DNA from: Mycolicibacterium hodleri
GTDB lineage: Bacteria; Actinomycetota; Actinomycetes; Mycobacteriales; Mycobacteriaceae
Direction of reading: 5' to 3'
Length of the DNA stretch: 64,000 bases
Assembly: GCF_025822245.1 (NCBI RefSeq)
Contig: NZ_JACKTL010000043.1
Coordinates: forward strand, 62,001-126,000
Shown in pieces: positions 52,233 to 60,807 of this stretch. The position numbers were made by a program, and so were the translations under genes. The notes under the pieces are model-generated. The model was not told the DNA's origin. It saw nothing but the letters and a program-made list of their open reading frames with translations, and made no database searches. How positions within the stretch are numbered: the first letter of the stretch is position 1; every line of letters begins with the position of its first letter.

Positions 52233-52690
52233 GGGGTGACAGTACCGCCATCGGGCGCGTTGCGTCCTTGACCCGCAACGGAAGTGAGCGCCTCCCGCAG
52301 CGGGGCCGGCAGCTCCCGGGAGGTCCAGTCCCGAGTGGACACGACGACGTAGACGTTGCGGCCGCGGGTCGTCGGCACCTCGGTTCCGTCGGCGTCGCGG
52401 CGCAGCACCTCGAAACTCAACGCGAAGCTCGTCCGCCCGGTCGACTCGCAGCGGGTGCGCACGCGGACTTCGTCGCGCCAGCGCAACGGTGCCAGGTAGT
52501 CGACCTCGGCGTGCACCGTCTGCACGTCGACGCCCCACTGCTCGAACTGGGCGATCGGCAGACCGAGGTGGTCGAAGTAGGCGTTCGACGCTTCGTCGAA
52601 CCAGGTCAGGTAGTGGCCGTGGAACACCACGCCCTGCTGGTCGACCTCGGCGTAGCGAGGAACGATCGGTAGCGAGAACGCGTCGGTCAC
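52229..52690 (-). CDS. Acyl-CoA thioesterase, 4HBT/YbgC-like hot-dog fold
   Basis: 153 residues. The hot-dog motif VPRYAEVDQQGVVFHGHYLTWFDEA has the Asp-Gln-x-Gly-V-V-x(2)-G-x-Y pattern of 4-hydroxybenzoyl-CoA/YbgC thioesterases, with catalytic Asp near the N-terminus. It hydrolyses acyl-CoA to free acid. The start may be the GTG at 52690 or at 52699; neither has a clear ribosome binding site. It is coupled to the agmatinase gene by a 4-bp overlap and divergent from the dehydratase. Confidence 0.87.
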   Translation of the reverse strand: MTDAFSLPIVPRYAEVDQQGVVFHGHYLTWFDEASNAYFDHLGLPIAQFEQWGVDVQTVHAEVDYLAPLRWRDEVRVRTRCESTGRTSFALSFEVLRRDADGTEVPTTRGRNVYVVVSTRDWTSRELPAPLREALTSVAGQGRNAPDGGTVTP

Positions 52691-52733
52691 GGGGGACACT
52701 GTGTCAGCCGACGGCGGCTGACAGACTCGAGGC

Positions 52734-53681
52734 ATGCACATGGTCACCGTCGACGACGTCCGTGCCGCAGCCGAACGGATTCGCGGATCGGTGCTCCGCA
52801 CGCCACTGGTGCCCGCGCCGTGGGGCGATCCCGACCGCCCGCTGTGGCTCAAACCGGAGAACTTGCAGGCGATCGGTGCGTTCAAGGTGCGTGGGGCGTT
52901 CAACGCGATCGCCCACCTCGAGCCCGCCGTCCGGGCCAGTGGGGTCGTCGCCTACTCCAGCGGCAACCACGCCCAGGCGGTGGCGTACGCGGCCGCGACC
53001 TTCGGGATCCGCGCGTCCATCGTCATGCCCGAGGAAACGCCGGCGGTCAAGGTCGACGCCACGCGCGCCCACGGCGCCGAGGTGGTGCTGTGCGCCGCCG
53101 GTCAACGCGAGAAGGTTGCCGACGAGGTGGTGGCCCGGACCGGCGGGGTGCTGATTCCGCCGTTCGACCATCCGGACGTCATCGCTGGCCAGGGCACCAT
53201 CGGGCTGGAGATCGCCGAGGACCTGCCCGAGGTCGCCAACGTCATCGTCCCGGTGAGCGGCGGAGGGCTGGCGTCGGGCATCGGGACCGCCGTCAAGGCC
53301 CTCGCGCCCGGCGCGCGGATGATCGGCGTCGAACCCGAGCTCGCGGCCGACACCGCCGCGAGCCTGGCGGCGGGGCATCGGGTCGACTGGCCCATCGAGG
53401 ATCGCAACCGGACCATCGCCGACGGGCTTCGATCGCAGCCGTCGGAGCTGACGTTCGCCCATCTTCAGCGTGTGCTCGACGAGCTGATCACCGTGTCGGA
53501 GAACGACATTCGCGCGGCCGTTCGCGAGATCGCGCTGCGGGCCCACCTGGTGGCCGAGCCGAGTGGTGCAACGGCGCTGGCCGCCTACCGCAGCCGCGAG
53601 ACGCCCCCGGGGCCGACGGTGATCGTGGTGTCGGGCGGAAACGTCGAGCCGGCTCTGCTCGCGGAGATCCTGACCAGCTGA
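52734..53681 (+). CDS. PLP-dependent threonine/serine dehydratase-like enzyme
   Basis: 315 residues, fold-type II PLP enzyme. The Schiff-base lysine is in IGAFKVRGAFNAI, the substrate loop is SSGNHAQAVA, the PLP-phosphate glycine loop is VPVSGGGLASGIG, and VVSGGNVE lies near the end. No ACT regulatory domain is present, so it is a catabolic-type L-threonine/serine deaminase or serine racemase. The start may be the ATG at 52734 or 52740. Confidence 0.88.
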   Translation: MHMVTVDDVRAAAERIRGSVLRTPLVPAPWGDPDRPLWLKPENLQAIGAFKVRGAFNAIAHLEPAVRASGVVAYSSGNHAQAVAYAAATFGIRASIVMPEETPAVKVDATRAHGAEVVLCAAGQREKVADEVVARTGGVLIPPFDHPDVIAGQGTIGLEIAEDLPEVANVIVPVSGGGLASGIGTAVKALAPGARMIGVEPELAADTAASLAAGHRVDWPIEDRNRTIADGLRSQPSELTFAHLQRVLDELITVSENDIRAAVREIALRAHLVAEPSGATALAAYRSRETPPGPTVIVVSGGNVEPALLAEILTS

Positions 53682-53701
53682 AGCGGTACGGACGTACCGG
53701 T

Positions 53702-53899
53702 TTACCAGCTGAGGACCAGGGGTGTGGACACCTCGCACCTGTCCCGCATGGCGTGCGACCACGCGTCCTGTTCGGCGGCGGCCACGAGCAGACGGCGGCG
53801 GCCCGACCACCCGCAGGAGCACCTCGCCGTGGCGTCGAACAACCCGAGCCGGCGGACGGAGGCCACGCCGACGTCCACCAGTACGCCAGGTGCCGTCAT
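53702..53899 (-). CDS. Small Cys-containing protein, function unknown
   Basis: 65 residues. The ATG at 53899 is preceded by GAGGAGG, 4-5 nt away, the strongest ribosome binding site in the neighbourhood, which supports translation. The core ARCSCGWSGRRRLLVAAAEQ with CxCGW and later His and Cys (WSHAMRDRC) suggests a small metal-binding knuckle. I recognise similar short mycobacterial hypotheticals but know no function. It lies 105 bp downstream of the POT transporter gene's stop, same strand. Confidence 0.6.
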   Translation of the reverse strand: MTAPGVLVDVGVASVRRLGLFDATARCSCGWSGRRRLLVAAAEQDAWSHAMRDRCEVSTPLVLSW

Positions 53900-54004
53900 G
53901 ACGCCTCCTCATCCGATCGTCGCACGAGCCAACGCATTCCATCATCGCGCCGACGTGGCGTGGATTCGGTCTACGACAGGTCACAACTCGGCCAAGGCGG
54001 GGTC

Positions 54005-55468
54005 TTAGTGCACGCCCTCCATGAGGGAGGTGATCCATCGGCTCAACGCGAACACCACCAGACCGACCGCGATGGCGACGACACCGAGGATCCCGAAGTA
54101 CGCGAATTCCCTCGTGGGGTCGTAGTAACCGGCCAGTACACCGGACATCGACGTGCCAAGCCCCACGGAGAAGAAGTAGAGCGCCATCATCTGCGCGCGA
54201 AACGCCTGCGGCGCCAACTTCGTGGTGACCGACAGGCCGATCGGCGAGAGCATCAGCTCCGAGACGGCGAACGCCGCCAGGATGACGGCCACCACGAGGG
54301 CGGGCACCGCTCTGCCCGTCGTCCCCGAGAACGGCAGGAACAGCAGGAACGCCACCCCCATGCCGATGACGCCGTAGGCAAACTTGCGCGGCGTGGTGGG
54401 GGCCCGGTTGCCGAGCTTGGTCCAGATCGCGGCGAAGACGGGGGACAGCAGGATGACCCAGACCGGTTCGATCGACCCGATCCAGTTCGACGGTGCCGTC
54501 CACCCGAAGATCGACCAGTTCATCCGCTCGTCGGAGTACACCGCGAGCACGGTGAAGATCTGCTGGAACAGCGACCAGAACACCGCGTTGGCGACGAACA
54601 GCGGGATGAACGCGCGCACGCGGGTCCGCTCCAGGGGTTCGACCTTCGGGCTGCGCAGCATCACCACGAAGTAGGCGACGGACGCGACGACGAGGACGCC
54701 GGTGGTCACCTGAGAGAGGTTGGCCAACTTCACCACGCCGGTGGCCATGGCTGCGGCGACCACGGCCACCACGACGACCAGGGCGCCGACGTAGACGAAC
54801 AACTTGTTGTGCGGCAACGGGTTTGGCACCTCGCGGCCGTGGGTGCCGAGATTGCGGCGGAAGAACACGTACTGACCGAGGCCGAGGGCCATGCCGACCG
54901 CGGCGGCGCCGAAGCCCCAGTGGAACCCGACGCTGGTCTGCAACAGCCCGGTGATCAGCGGCCCCACGAAGGCGCCGAGGTTGATGCCCAGATAGAACAG
55001 CGTGAAGCCGCCGTCGGAACGCGGGTCGTCCTTGTCGTAGAGGGTGCCGAGCAGCGAGGAGGCGTTCGCCTTGAGCGCACCGGAACCGAGCGCGACCAGT
55101 CCGAGGCCGACGCCCACGCCCGTCAGCCCTGGCAGGACGGCCAACGCAATGTGCCCGAGCATGACGACCACGCCGCCGTAGAAGACGGTGCGCTCCATGC
55201 CAAGGAGGCGGTCGGCGATCCACCCGCCGAGCACCGTGGACAGGTACACCAGCCCGCCGTACGCGCCGACGAGCCCCGTGGCCGTGCTCTGGGGAAGTCC
55301 GAGCCCGCCGTCGGTGGCCGAGTAGTAGAGGTAGTACCCGAGGATGGTGAGCATCCCGTAGAACGAGAAGCGCTCCCACAGCTCGACGCCGAACAGGTTC
55401 ACCAACCCGATGGGGTGACCCAACACGGTCCGTTCCGGGGTGCGGTCGTCGGTTCGTCCTTCCGTCAT
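54005..55468 (-). CDS. POT/PTR2-family proton-dependent oligopeptide transporter
   Basis: 487 residues, about 12-14 membrane segments. The family signature ELWERFSFYGM (ExxERFxYYG) is at the first helix. The second PTR2 motif is FTLFYLGINLGAFVGPLI. SELMLSPIGLSVTTKLAP is in the second half. It imports di- and tripeptides with protons. The ATG at 55468 has AGGGTGA just upstream; the longer frame to 55531 is not supported. Confidence 0.92.
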   Translation of the reverse strand: MTEGRTDDRTPERTVLGHPIGLVNLFGVELWERFSFYGMLTILGYYLYYSATDGGLGLPQSTATGLVGAYGGLVYLSTVLGGWIADRLLGMERTVFYGGVVVMLGHIALAVLPGLTGVGVGLGLVALGSGALKANASSLLGTLYDKDDPRSDGGFTLFYLGINLGAFVGPLITGLLQTSVGFHWGFGAAAVGMALGLGQYVFFRRNLGTHGREVPNPLPHNKLFVYVGALVVVVAVVAAAMATGVVKLANLSQVTTGVLVVASVAYFVVMLRSPKVEPLERTRVRAFIPLFVANAVFWSLFQQIFTVLAVYSDERMNWSIFGWTAPSNWIGSIEPVWVILLSPVFAAIWTKLGNRAPTTPRKFAYGVIGMGVAFLLFLPFSGTTGRAVPALVVAVILAAFAVSELMLSPIGLSVTTKLAPQAFRAQMMALYFFSVGLGTSMSGVLAGYYDPTREFAYFGILGVVAIAVGLVVFALSRWITSLMEGVH

Positions 55469-55579
55469 ACGGTCACCCTGCCACGCATGGGTCGCGGACA
55501 ACGGGTAATGTCGCGCGGAATGGTCCTCCACGCTGGTGCTGCCCGTGCGTGGCCGCCTCGTGGATCCGAAGGGTTACGT

Positions 55580-56848
55580 GTGGACGCCGTCCTCGGCTTG
55601 TCGATGACTCCGACGTCGGTCGGTTTGGTGCTGGTCGAAGGTCAGGATGCCGACGGCGCGACGATGGATCGCGATTCCATCGCCTTCATCGCCGGTGACG
55701 TGCATTCCTCGCAGCAGGCCACCGCGGCGGTGCTGCGCACCGAGGCGATCGCCGCGACTCGCGGCCTCCGGTTGCACTCCATTGGCGTGACCTGGAGCGA
55801 GGACGCCGACCTCGAGGCCTCCATGCTGCTGGAGTCGCTGACCGAATCGGGCTTCGACAACGTCGTGGCCATCCGGATGCCGGAAGCCACCGAGGCCCTG
55901 GCGCGCGGCATCGCCGACGTGCTCGGCTACGCGACGACCGCGGTGTGCGTCGTCGAGCCCGAGTCGGTGATCTCGCTGATCGTCAACACCAGCGACGGTG
56001 CGGTGCAGACGGCGTTCAACCACTCCGTCGACTCCGACGACGCCCTCATCAGCTGGTTGAGCACCGTGTTCACCCGCGCCGACTGGGCGCCGGAGGCACT
56101 GGTCGTGGTGGGTTCGGCCGGCGACCTCGACCCCGTCCTGCACCAGCTGGAAGACGCCCTGTCGGTGCCGGTGTACGCACCGGAGGAAGCCAAGCTCGCG
56201 CTGGCCCGCGGCGCAGCACTGGCCTCGGCGCACAGCACCGAGATGCCGCGTGCCGCGCTCGAGGACGCCTTCGTCGTCGCCGCCCGTACCGACCGCGCCG
56301 AGCAGACCACCCGCGGCGCCAGGGACCGGCGCCGCCGGACGCTGGCGACCGCAGGCCCGCTCGCGATGCTCGCCGTCGGTGCCGTCACCTTCGTCGTGTC
56401 GGTGTCGATCGCCGTCAGCACGCAGCTGACCCCGACGCGTACGGCCCAGCCGAGCGATCCGGTCCCGGCCGTCCGGGCCGAGACCCCCGAGGTGGTCCGG
56501 GTCGTACCGCCCGCGGCTCCGCCGCCACCGCCGGTCGCGGTACCCGACGAGCCCGTCGTCGAGGCCGCCCCGCCGCCCCCGCCCGAGGCGCCCGCACCCG
56601 TCTACGACGAGGCCCCCGTGGCGGTCGTCGACACGCCGGCCGAGGCGCCTCCCGTCGACCAGGCTCCCGCCGTCGTGCCCGACCCCCCGGCCGACGCACC
56701 GGCGCCCGTCGACCCCGCCGTGGACACCCCGATGGTGGGGACGCCACTCCCGCCGTCCGTCGCCCCGCCGTACGTCGCGCCGGTCCCGACCAAGAAGCCC
56801 GGCATCCTCAGCCGAATCAAAGAGAAGCTGACGCCCGGACCCGGCTAG
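55580..56848 (+). CDS. DUF7159-like mycobacterial membrane protein with proline-rich tail
   Basis: 422 residues. The N-terminal ~240-residue domain begins MDAVLGLSMTPTSVGLVLVEG and looks like an ASKHA/actin-type fold (two glycine-bearing phosphate-loop-like starts; VVVGSAGDLDPVL). A single membrane helix (LAMLAVGAVTFVVSVSIAV, ~residues 258-280) follows. The rest is a Pro/Ala/Val-rich extracytoplasmic tail ending in a basic segment. This architecture is specific to mycobacteria and close relatives (DUF7159). Function unknown; cell-envelope scaffolding is a guess. The GTG at 55580 follows GAAGGG. Confidence 0.8.
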   Translation: MDAVLGLSMTPTSVGLVLVEGQDADGATMDRDSIAFIAGDVHSSQQATAAVLRTEAIAATRGLRLHSIGVTWSEDADLEASMLLESLTESGFDNVVAIRMPEATEALARGIADVLGYATTAVCVVEPESVISLIVNTSDGAVQTAFNHSVDSDDALISWLSTVFTRADWAPEALVVVGSAGDLDPVLHQLEDALSVPVYAPEEAKLALARGAALASAHSTEMPRAALEDAFVVAARTDRAEQTTRGARDRRRRTLATAGPLAMLAVGAVTFVVSVSIAVSTQLTPTRTAQPSDPVPAVRAETPEVVRVVPPAAPPPPPVAVPDEPVVEAAPPPPPEAPAPVYDEAPVAVVDTPAEAPPVDQAPAVVPDPPADAPAPVDPAVDTPMVGTPLPPSVAPPYVAPVPTKKPGILSRIKEKLTPGPG

Positions 56849-57490
56849 TTGACGACCCTCCCCACGCCGATGTCCGGCGCCGCCCTGCGCCTCGCTCTCC
56901 GCCTCGCCATCGTGCTCGCGGTGGTGACCGCCGTGCTGCTCGTCGAGGTGACGTCGCGGTCCGGGGTGGCGTGGCGCCTCGTCACCTTCACCTACCAAGC
57001 CAACATCCTGGCTGCGGCCTACTACGCGTGGACGCTCTTCTCGCCGCGGGCCGACGCCCGCGCCTGTCTGCGCGGGGCGGTCGTGCTGTACGTCGTCGTG
57101 GCCGGGGTGGTCTGGAACCTGCTGCTGACCGGCCGCAGCATGGGCTACACCCCGGCGAACTTCCTGCTGCACGTCGTCGTCCCGGTGCTGGCGCTGACGG
57201 ACTGGGTGCTGGTCGGACGGGGCACTGGTTCGGCCCGGTGGTGGCAACCGCTCGCCTGGCTGGCGTATCCCGCCGCGTATCTCGGCATCGCGCTGGTGGT
57301 CCTCAACCGGATCGGGCGTCGCGCGCCGTACTACTTCCTGGATCCCGGCAGCGTCGGCGTCGCCGCGGTGACGGTGAACGTGGCTGTCCTCGCGGCCGGC
57401 TTCGTCGGCCTGGGGTATCTGCTCTTGGCGGTGGCTCGCCCGCGGTCGGCTAACGCTTCGCCGTCGCCGACCGATCTATCATCTAGCTAA
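56849..57490 (+). CDS. Pr6Pr-family integral membrane protein
   Basis: 213 residues with six predicted membrane helices (e.g. LRLAIVLAVVTAVLLVEV, LRGAVVLYVVVAGVVWNLLL, FLLHVVVPVLALTDWVLVG), the layout of the FAR-17a/AIG1-like Pr6Pr family. The function of bacterial members is unknown. A TTG directly after the previous stop or an ATG at 56870 could start it; neither has a good ribosome binding site. It is probably co-transcribed with the DUF7159 gene. Confidence 0.8.
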   Translation: MTTLPTPMSGAALRLALRLAIVLAVVTAVLLVEVTSRSGVAWRLVTFTYQANILAAAYYAWTLFSPRADARACLRGAVVLYVVVAGVVWNLLLTGRSMGYTPANFLLHVVVPVLALTDWVLVGRGTGSARWWQPLAWLAYPAAYLGIALVVLNRIGRRAPYYFLDPGSVGVAAVTVNVAVLAAGFVGLGYLLLAVARPRSANASPSPTDLSSS

Positions 57491-57515
57491 GCCCAACACC
57501 CGGAGGTTCGATCAC

Positions 57516-58262
57516 GTGCGGATGACTTTGCGACATGTGTTGGCGGTGGCGGGAATTGCGACCCTGCTGCTGAGCGGTTCGGTGAGCACGGGACTCGCCG
57601 CGGCACCGGCACCGGTCGCCGTCGCAAACGTCTCCCCGGCGGCCGGCCAGGTCGTCGGCGTCGCCATGCCGGTCACGGTGACGTTCGCGAACCCCGTCGC
57701 CGACCGCGCCGCTGCCGAGCGGTCGTTCCGCGTGACCTCGCCGGACGCCCCGCACGGCACCTTCGCATGGCTGAAGGACGACGTCGTGCAGTGGACGCCG
57801 AGCACGTACTGGCCCGCCCACTCCACGGTCGCCCTGTCGGTGGGTGGGGTCAAGACCAGCTTCGAGGCGGGTGCGTCGGTGGTCGGCGTCGCGGATCTGG
57901 ACGCCCACACGTTCACCGTGAGCGTCGACGGTCAGGTGGCCAGGACCATGCCTGCCTCGATGGGAAAGCCGAAGCACACCACCCCGATTGGCTCCTTCAC
58001 CGCGCTGGAGAAGCAGTCGCCGGTCATCATGGATTCGCGGACCATCGGCATTCCCCTCAGTGATCCCGAGGGCTACAAGCTGACGGTCTACGACGCGGTC
58101 CGGGTCACCTGGGGCGGGGTGTACGTGCACGCCGCACCGTGGTCGGTGGCCTCCCAAGGCAAGTCGAACGTGAGCCACGGGTGCATCAACCTCAGCCCCG
58201 ACAACGCTGCCTGGTACTACGACCAGGTCAGCATCGGGGATCCGATCATCGTTCAGGCGTAG
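57516..58262 (+). CDS. ldtA: L,D-transpeptidase, LdtMt1/LdtA-like
   Basis: 248 residues. A signal peptide ends TGLAAA|P. An Ig-like bacterial domain (~40-115: VSPAAGQVVGVAMPVTVTF) precedes a YkuD catalytic domain. The catalytic motif is VHAAPWSVASQGKSNVSHGC with nucleophilic Cys in SHGCINLSPDNAAWYYD. The length and sequence resemble M. tuberculosis LdtMt1 (Rv0116c, 251 residues) as I remember it, and it forms 3-3 crosslinks in peptidoglycan. The GTG start has GGAGG 7-8 nt upstream. The 3' end overlaps the XRE regulator by 17 bp. Confidence 0.92.
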   Translation: MRMTLRHVLAVAGIATLLLSGSVSTGLAAAPAPVAVANVSPAAGQVVGVAMPVTVTFANPVADRAAAERSFRVTSPDAPHGTFAWLKDDVVQWTPSTYWPAHSTVALSVGGVKTSFEAGASVVGVADLDAHTFTVSVDGQVARTMPASMGKPKHTTPIGSFTALEKQSPVIMDSRTIGIPLSDPEGYKLTVYDAVRVTWGGVYVHAAPWSVASQGKSNVSHGCINLSPDNAAWYYDQVSIGDPIIVQA

Positions 58263-59058
58263 CCGCGTCGAGGTTCTTCGCCGTCGGCGACGAGGCAACC
58301 GTGGCCGCCGTCTGCTCGTCGGCCGGCAGGAACGCCTCGACGCTCAGCTCCGCGGCCATCGGGTCGAGGGCGGTGCCGAACGTCGTCACCGTGCTGACGA
58401 AGGTGAGCACCGTGCCGTCCGGCCCCTCGAGCTCAAGCGGGATCACCACCGCCGCCGGGTCGTGCGTGGCGTCCGATCCGCCCGGATACGCCTCGACCTC
58501 GGCGAGCAGCTCGGCCAGCGTCTGCGAGCCGCTGACGGCGACCTCCCGGCGTAGCCGCCCGATGACGTGGTGTCGCCACTGCCCCAGGTTGCGGATGCGG
58601 GGTGCCAGCCCGTCGGGGTGCAACGAGATGCGCAGTGCGTTCGGCCGATTCAGCAGATCCGGTGCGACCCCCTGCAGCAGGAGACCGGCGCCGGCGTTCG
58701 CCGCGACGACGTCCCAATCGCGGTTCACGGCCAGGCACGGGTACGGCTCGTAGGCCGCCAGCACCGTGGCGAGACCGGCGCGTAGGACGGCCAGGTCCGG
58801 GTCCTCCCACGTGCGGTCGACGTGGACCGGAGCCAGCCCCGCGGCGAGCAGCAGCCGGCTCTGCTCGCGCACCGGCACCTCGAGCGCCGCGGCCAGGCGC
58901 AGCACCATGGCTCGGCTGGGGGCCGAGCGGCCGGTCTCCAGGAAGCTGACGTGCCGGGACGAGACCCCCGCCTGCAGGGCGAGGTCGAGCTGGCTGACGT
59001 GGCGCCGCCGACGCCACTGCCGCAGCAGGGCGCCGAACGGGGGACTCTGGGCGCTCAT
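58246..59058 (-). CDS. XRE-family regulator with MmyB-like ligand domain
   Basis: 270 residues. N-terminal lambda-repressor HTH (~8-65): LRQWRRRRHVSQLDLALQAG, then VSSRHVSFLETGRSAPSRAMV. The C-terminal PAS-like MmyB domain includes YEPYPCLAVNRDWDVVAAN and LRISLHPDGLAPRIRNLGQWRHHV. This group binds fatty-acid-like ligands. It is divergent from a small membrane protein; three GAGGTA-type motifs lie between them and are its probable sites. Confidence 0.88.
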   Translation of the reverse strand: MSAQSPPFGALLRQWRRRRHVSQLDLALQAGVSSRHVSFLETGRSAPSRAMVLRLAAALEVPVREQSRLLLAAGLAPVHVDRTWEDPDLAVLRAGLATVLAAYEPYPCLAVNRDWDVVAANAGAGLLLQGVAPDLLNRPNALRISLHPDGLAPRIRNLGQWRHHVIGRLRREVAVSGSQTLAELLAEVEAYPGGSDATHDPAAVVIPLELEGPDGTVLTFVSTVTTFGTALDPMAAELSVEAFLPADEQTAATVASSPTAKNLDAATPER

Positions 59059-59062
59059 GGAC

Positions 59063-59092
59063 TACCTCCGAGGTAATTGTCCGCATTACCTC
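59063..59092. promoter_or_regulatory. Triple GAGGTA operator between the XRE regulator and membrane protein
   Basis: TACCTC-C-GAGGTA (59063-59075) is a perfect palindrome. Its right half is also the left arm of GAGGTAAT-N7-ATTACCTC (59070-59092), again perfect. Three half-sites therefore form two overlapping inverted repeats with different spacings. The cluster starts 5 bp from the XRE ATG. Confidence 0.7.
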
Positions 59093-59139
59093 TGACCTGC
59101 ACCCTGGAGGGTGACACGACGACGGAGGGAACGACGACG

Positions 59140-59484
59140 ATGAGAACCCGACGCGACACCCCGGACCGGCCGCCGATCCCCGGTTGGCTGCGCTTCGTCC
59201 TGGCCTCCGACCGCGCCGGCTCCGCCTGGTACGTCGGGCTCGGGTTCTTCTTCGCGCCGGCCGTGGCGGTGGTGTCGCCCTGGCCGGCGCTGGCCACCGT
59301 CCTGTGGGTCGCCATCGCAGTCGCCGGATTGTGGCTGGGCCTGCTCGGGCTCGCGATGGCCACGGGTCTGGCCGTCGTGCTCAGGTCGGGTGCGGAGATC
59401 CCCGAGGACTACTGGCGCTCGATCTTCGACTACGCGCTCACCGAGCCGCGGACGACCCCGTGTAGTCGACCTGCCAGTGCTTGA
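59140..59484 (+). CDS. Small membrane protein divergent from the XRE regulator
   Basis: 114 residues from the ATG at 59140 (GGAGGG ~10 nt upstream). Two hydrophobic segments (YVGLGFFFAPAVAVV and VLWVAIAVAGLWLGLLGLAM) after a Pro-rich basic start. No recognised domain. It is probably the regulated target of the adjacent XRE/MmyB-like protein. The last 47 bp overlap the convergent cyp125 gene. Confidence 0.65.
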   Translation: MRTRRDTPDRPPIPGWLRFVLASDRAGSAWYVGLGFFFAPAVAVVSPWPALATVLWVAIAVAGLWLGLLGLAMATGLAVVLRSGAEIPEDYWRSIFDYALTEPRTTPCSRPASA

Positions 59485-60697
59485 TGCCGTTGAGCCAGCC
59501 CGACCGCAGCCGCTCGGGCTTGGCCAGCGGGGTGATGTCGGGCATCGCGTCGGCGATCGCGTTGAACATCAGGTCGATCGTCATCCGGGCCAGGTTGGTG
59601 CCGATGCAGTAGTGCGCGCCGGTGCCGCCGAACCCGACGTGCGGGTTGGGGTCGCGCAGGATGTCGAAGGTGAACGGGTCGTCGAAGACGTCCTCGTCGA
59701 AGTTGGCGGAGCGATACATCATCACGACCCGCTGACCCTTCTTGATCGGAACGCCGTCGAGCTCGGTGTCCTGCAGCGCGGTGCGTTGGAACGAGGTCAC
59801 CGGCGTGGCCCAGCGGACGATCTCGTCGGCGGTGGTCGCCGGGCGTTCCCGCTTGAAGAGCTCCCATTGGTCCGGGAATTCGGCGAAGGCCATCATCCCC
59901 TGGGTGATCGAGTTGCGGGTGGTCTCGTTGCCCGCGACCGCAAGGAGGATGACGAAGAAGCCAAGCTCGTCGTCGGAGAGTTTGTGGCCCTCGACGTCGG
60001 CCTGGACCAGCTTGGTGACCAGATCCTCGCCCGGCTGACCGGCGCGCTCGGCCGCAAGCTGCATGCCGTAGGTGATCAACTCGACCGACGCGCTGATCGC
60101 GTCGTTGCCGGCGAACTCCGGGTCCATGTCGCCGACCATCTGGTTCGACCAGTGGAACAGCTTCATCCGGTCCTCGTGTGGCACGCCCATCAGGCCGGCG
60201 ATCGCCTGCAGGGGTAGCTCGCACGACACCTGTTCGACGAAGTCGCCCGAGCCCTCCGCCAACGCCTTCTCGGCGATGTCGCGAGCGCGCTCGGCCAGCT
60301 CTCCCCGCAGCCGCTCGACGGCGCGCGGCGTGAACGCCCTCGACACGATCTTGCGGAGGTGGGTGTGATGCGGCGCGTCCATGTTGAGCAGGACGAACCT
60401 GCCGGTCTCGATCTGCGCGCCGACGGTGCCGTCTGCGTATCGGGGCAGGGCCGTCTTCTCCAGGCTCGAGAAGACGTCGCTGCGCCGCGACACCTCCTTG
60501 ACGTCCTTGTGCTTGGAGACGACCCAGTAACCGCCGTCGCCGAACCCCCCGACGTCGTCGGGTTGGGCGTTCCACCAGATCGGTGCGACCTTGCGCATCT
60601 CCGCGAGCTCCTCGACTGGAAGACGTTCGGAGTAGATGTCGGGGTCGGTGAAGTCGAATCCCGGGGGCAAATTGGGGCTGGTCGCGGCGTTCGGCAT
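59438..60697 (-). CDS. cyp125: Cytochrome P450 CYP125, steroid C26-monooxygenase-like
   Basis: 419 residues. Heme loop VGFGGTGAHYCIGTNLAR; I-helix LAVAGNETTRNSITQGMMAF; opening SPNLPPGFDFTDPDIYSERL and ending GWLNGIKHWQVDYTG, which follow M. tuberculosis CYP125A1 (Rv3545c) nearly residue for residue in my memory. CYP125 hydroxylates cholesterol or cholestenone at C26 to start side-chain degradation. The ATG at 60697 has GAGGAG ~10 nt upstream; a GTG at 60715 would include it. A KstR-like box lies ~100 bp upstream. No other sterol genes adjoin it. Confidence 0.9.
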   Translation of the reverse strand: MPNAATSPNLPPGFDFTDPDIYSERLPVEELAEMRKVAPIWWNAQPDDVGGFGDGGYWVVSKHKDVKEVSRRSDVFSSLEKTALPRYADGTVGAQIETGRFVLLNMDAPHHTHLRKIVSRAFTPRAVERLRGELAERARDIAEKALAEGSGDFVEQVSCELPLQAIAGLMGVPHEDRMKLFHWSNQMVGDMDPEFAGNDAISASVELITYGMQLAAERAGQPGEDLVTKLVQADVEGHKLSDDELGFFVILLAVAGNETTRNSITQGMMAFAEFPDQWELFKRERPATTADEIVRWATPVTSFQRTALQDTELDGVPIKKGQRVVMMYRSANFDEDVFDDPFTFDILRDPNPHVGFGGTGAHYCIGTNLARMTIDLMFNAIADAMPDITPLAKPERLRSGWLNGIKHWQVDYTGSSAAR

Positions 60698-60793
60698 GTC
60701 GTGGAAGCTCCTCACGATGACGCGGTCTAGCGGGATAAGGCATTGCTACACCACTGATCGCAGGCACCGCGGCCGCTTTCGGAAAGTCACGAG

Positions 60794-60807
60794 TAGAACG
60801 TGTTACC
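60794..60807. promoter_or_regulatory. KstR-like box upstream of cyp125
   Basis: TAGAACGTGTTACC matches the KstR consensus TNNAACNNGTTNNA at every fixed position but the last. It lies 97 bp before the cyp125 ATG and 125 bp before the divergent proline-rich protein. KstR, a TetR regulator, represses cholesterol side-chain and uptake genes in mycobacteria. Confidence 0.6.

Noticed and set aside
52820..56848. A continuous plus-strand open frame of ~1340 codons
   Set aside because: Only its last 422 codons (from 55580) are a real gene. The rest runs out of frame through the dehydratase and antisense to the POT transporter; it is Arg/Gly/His-rich composition caused by high GC.
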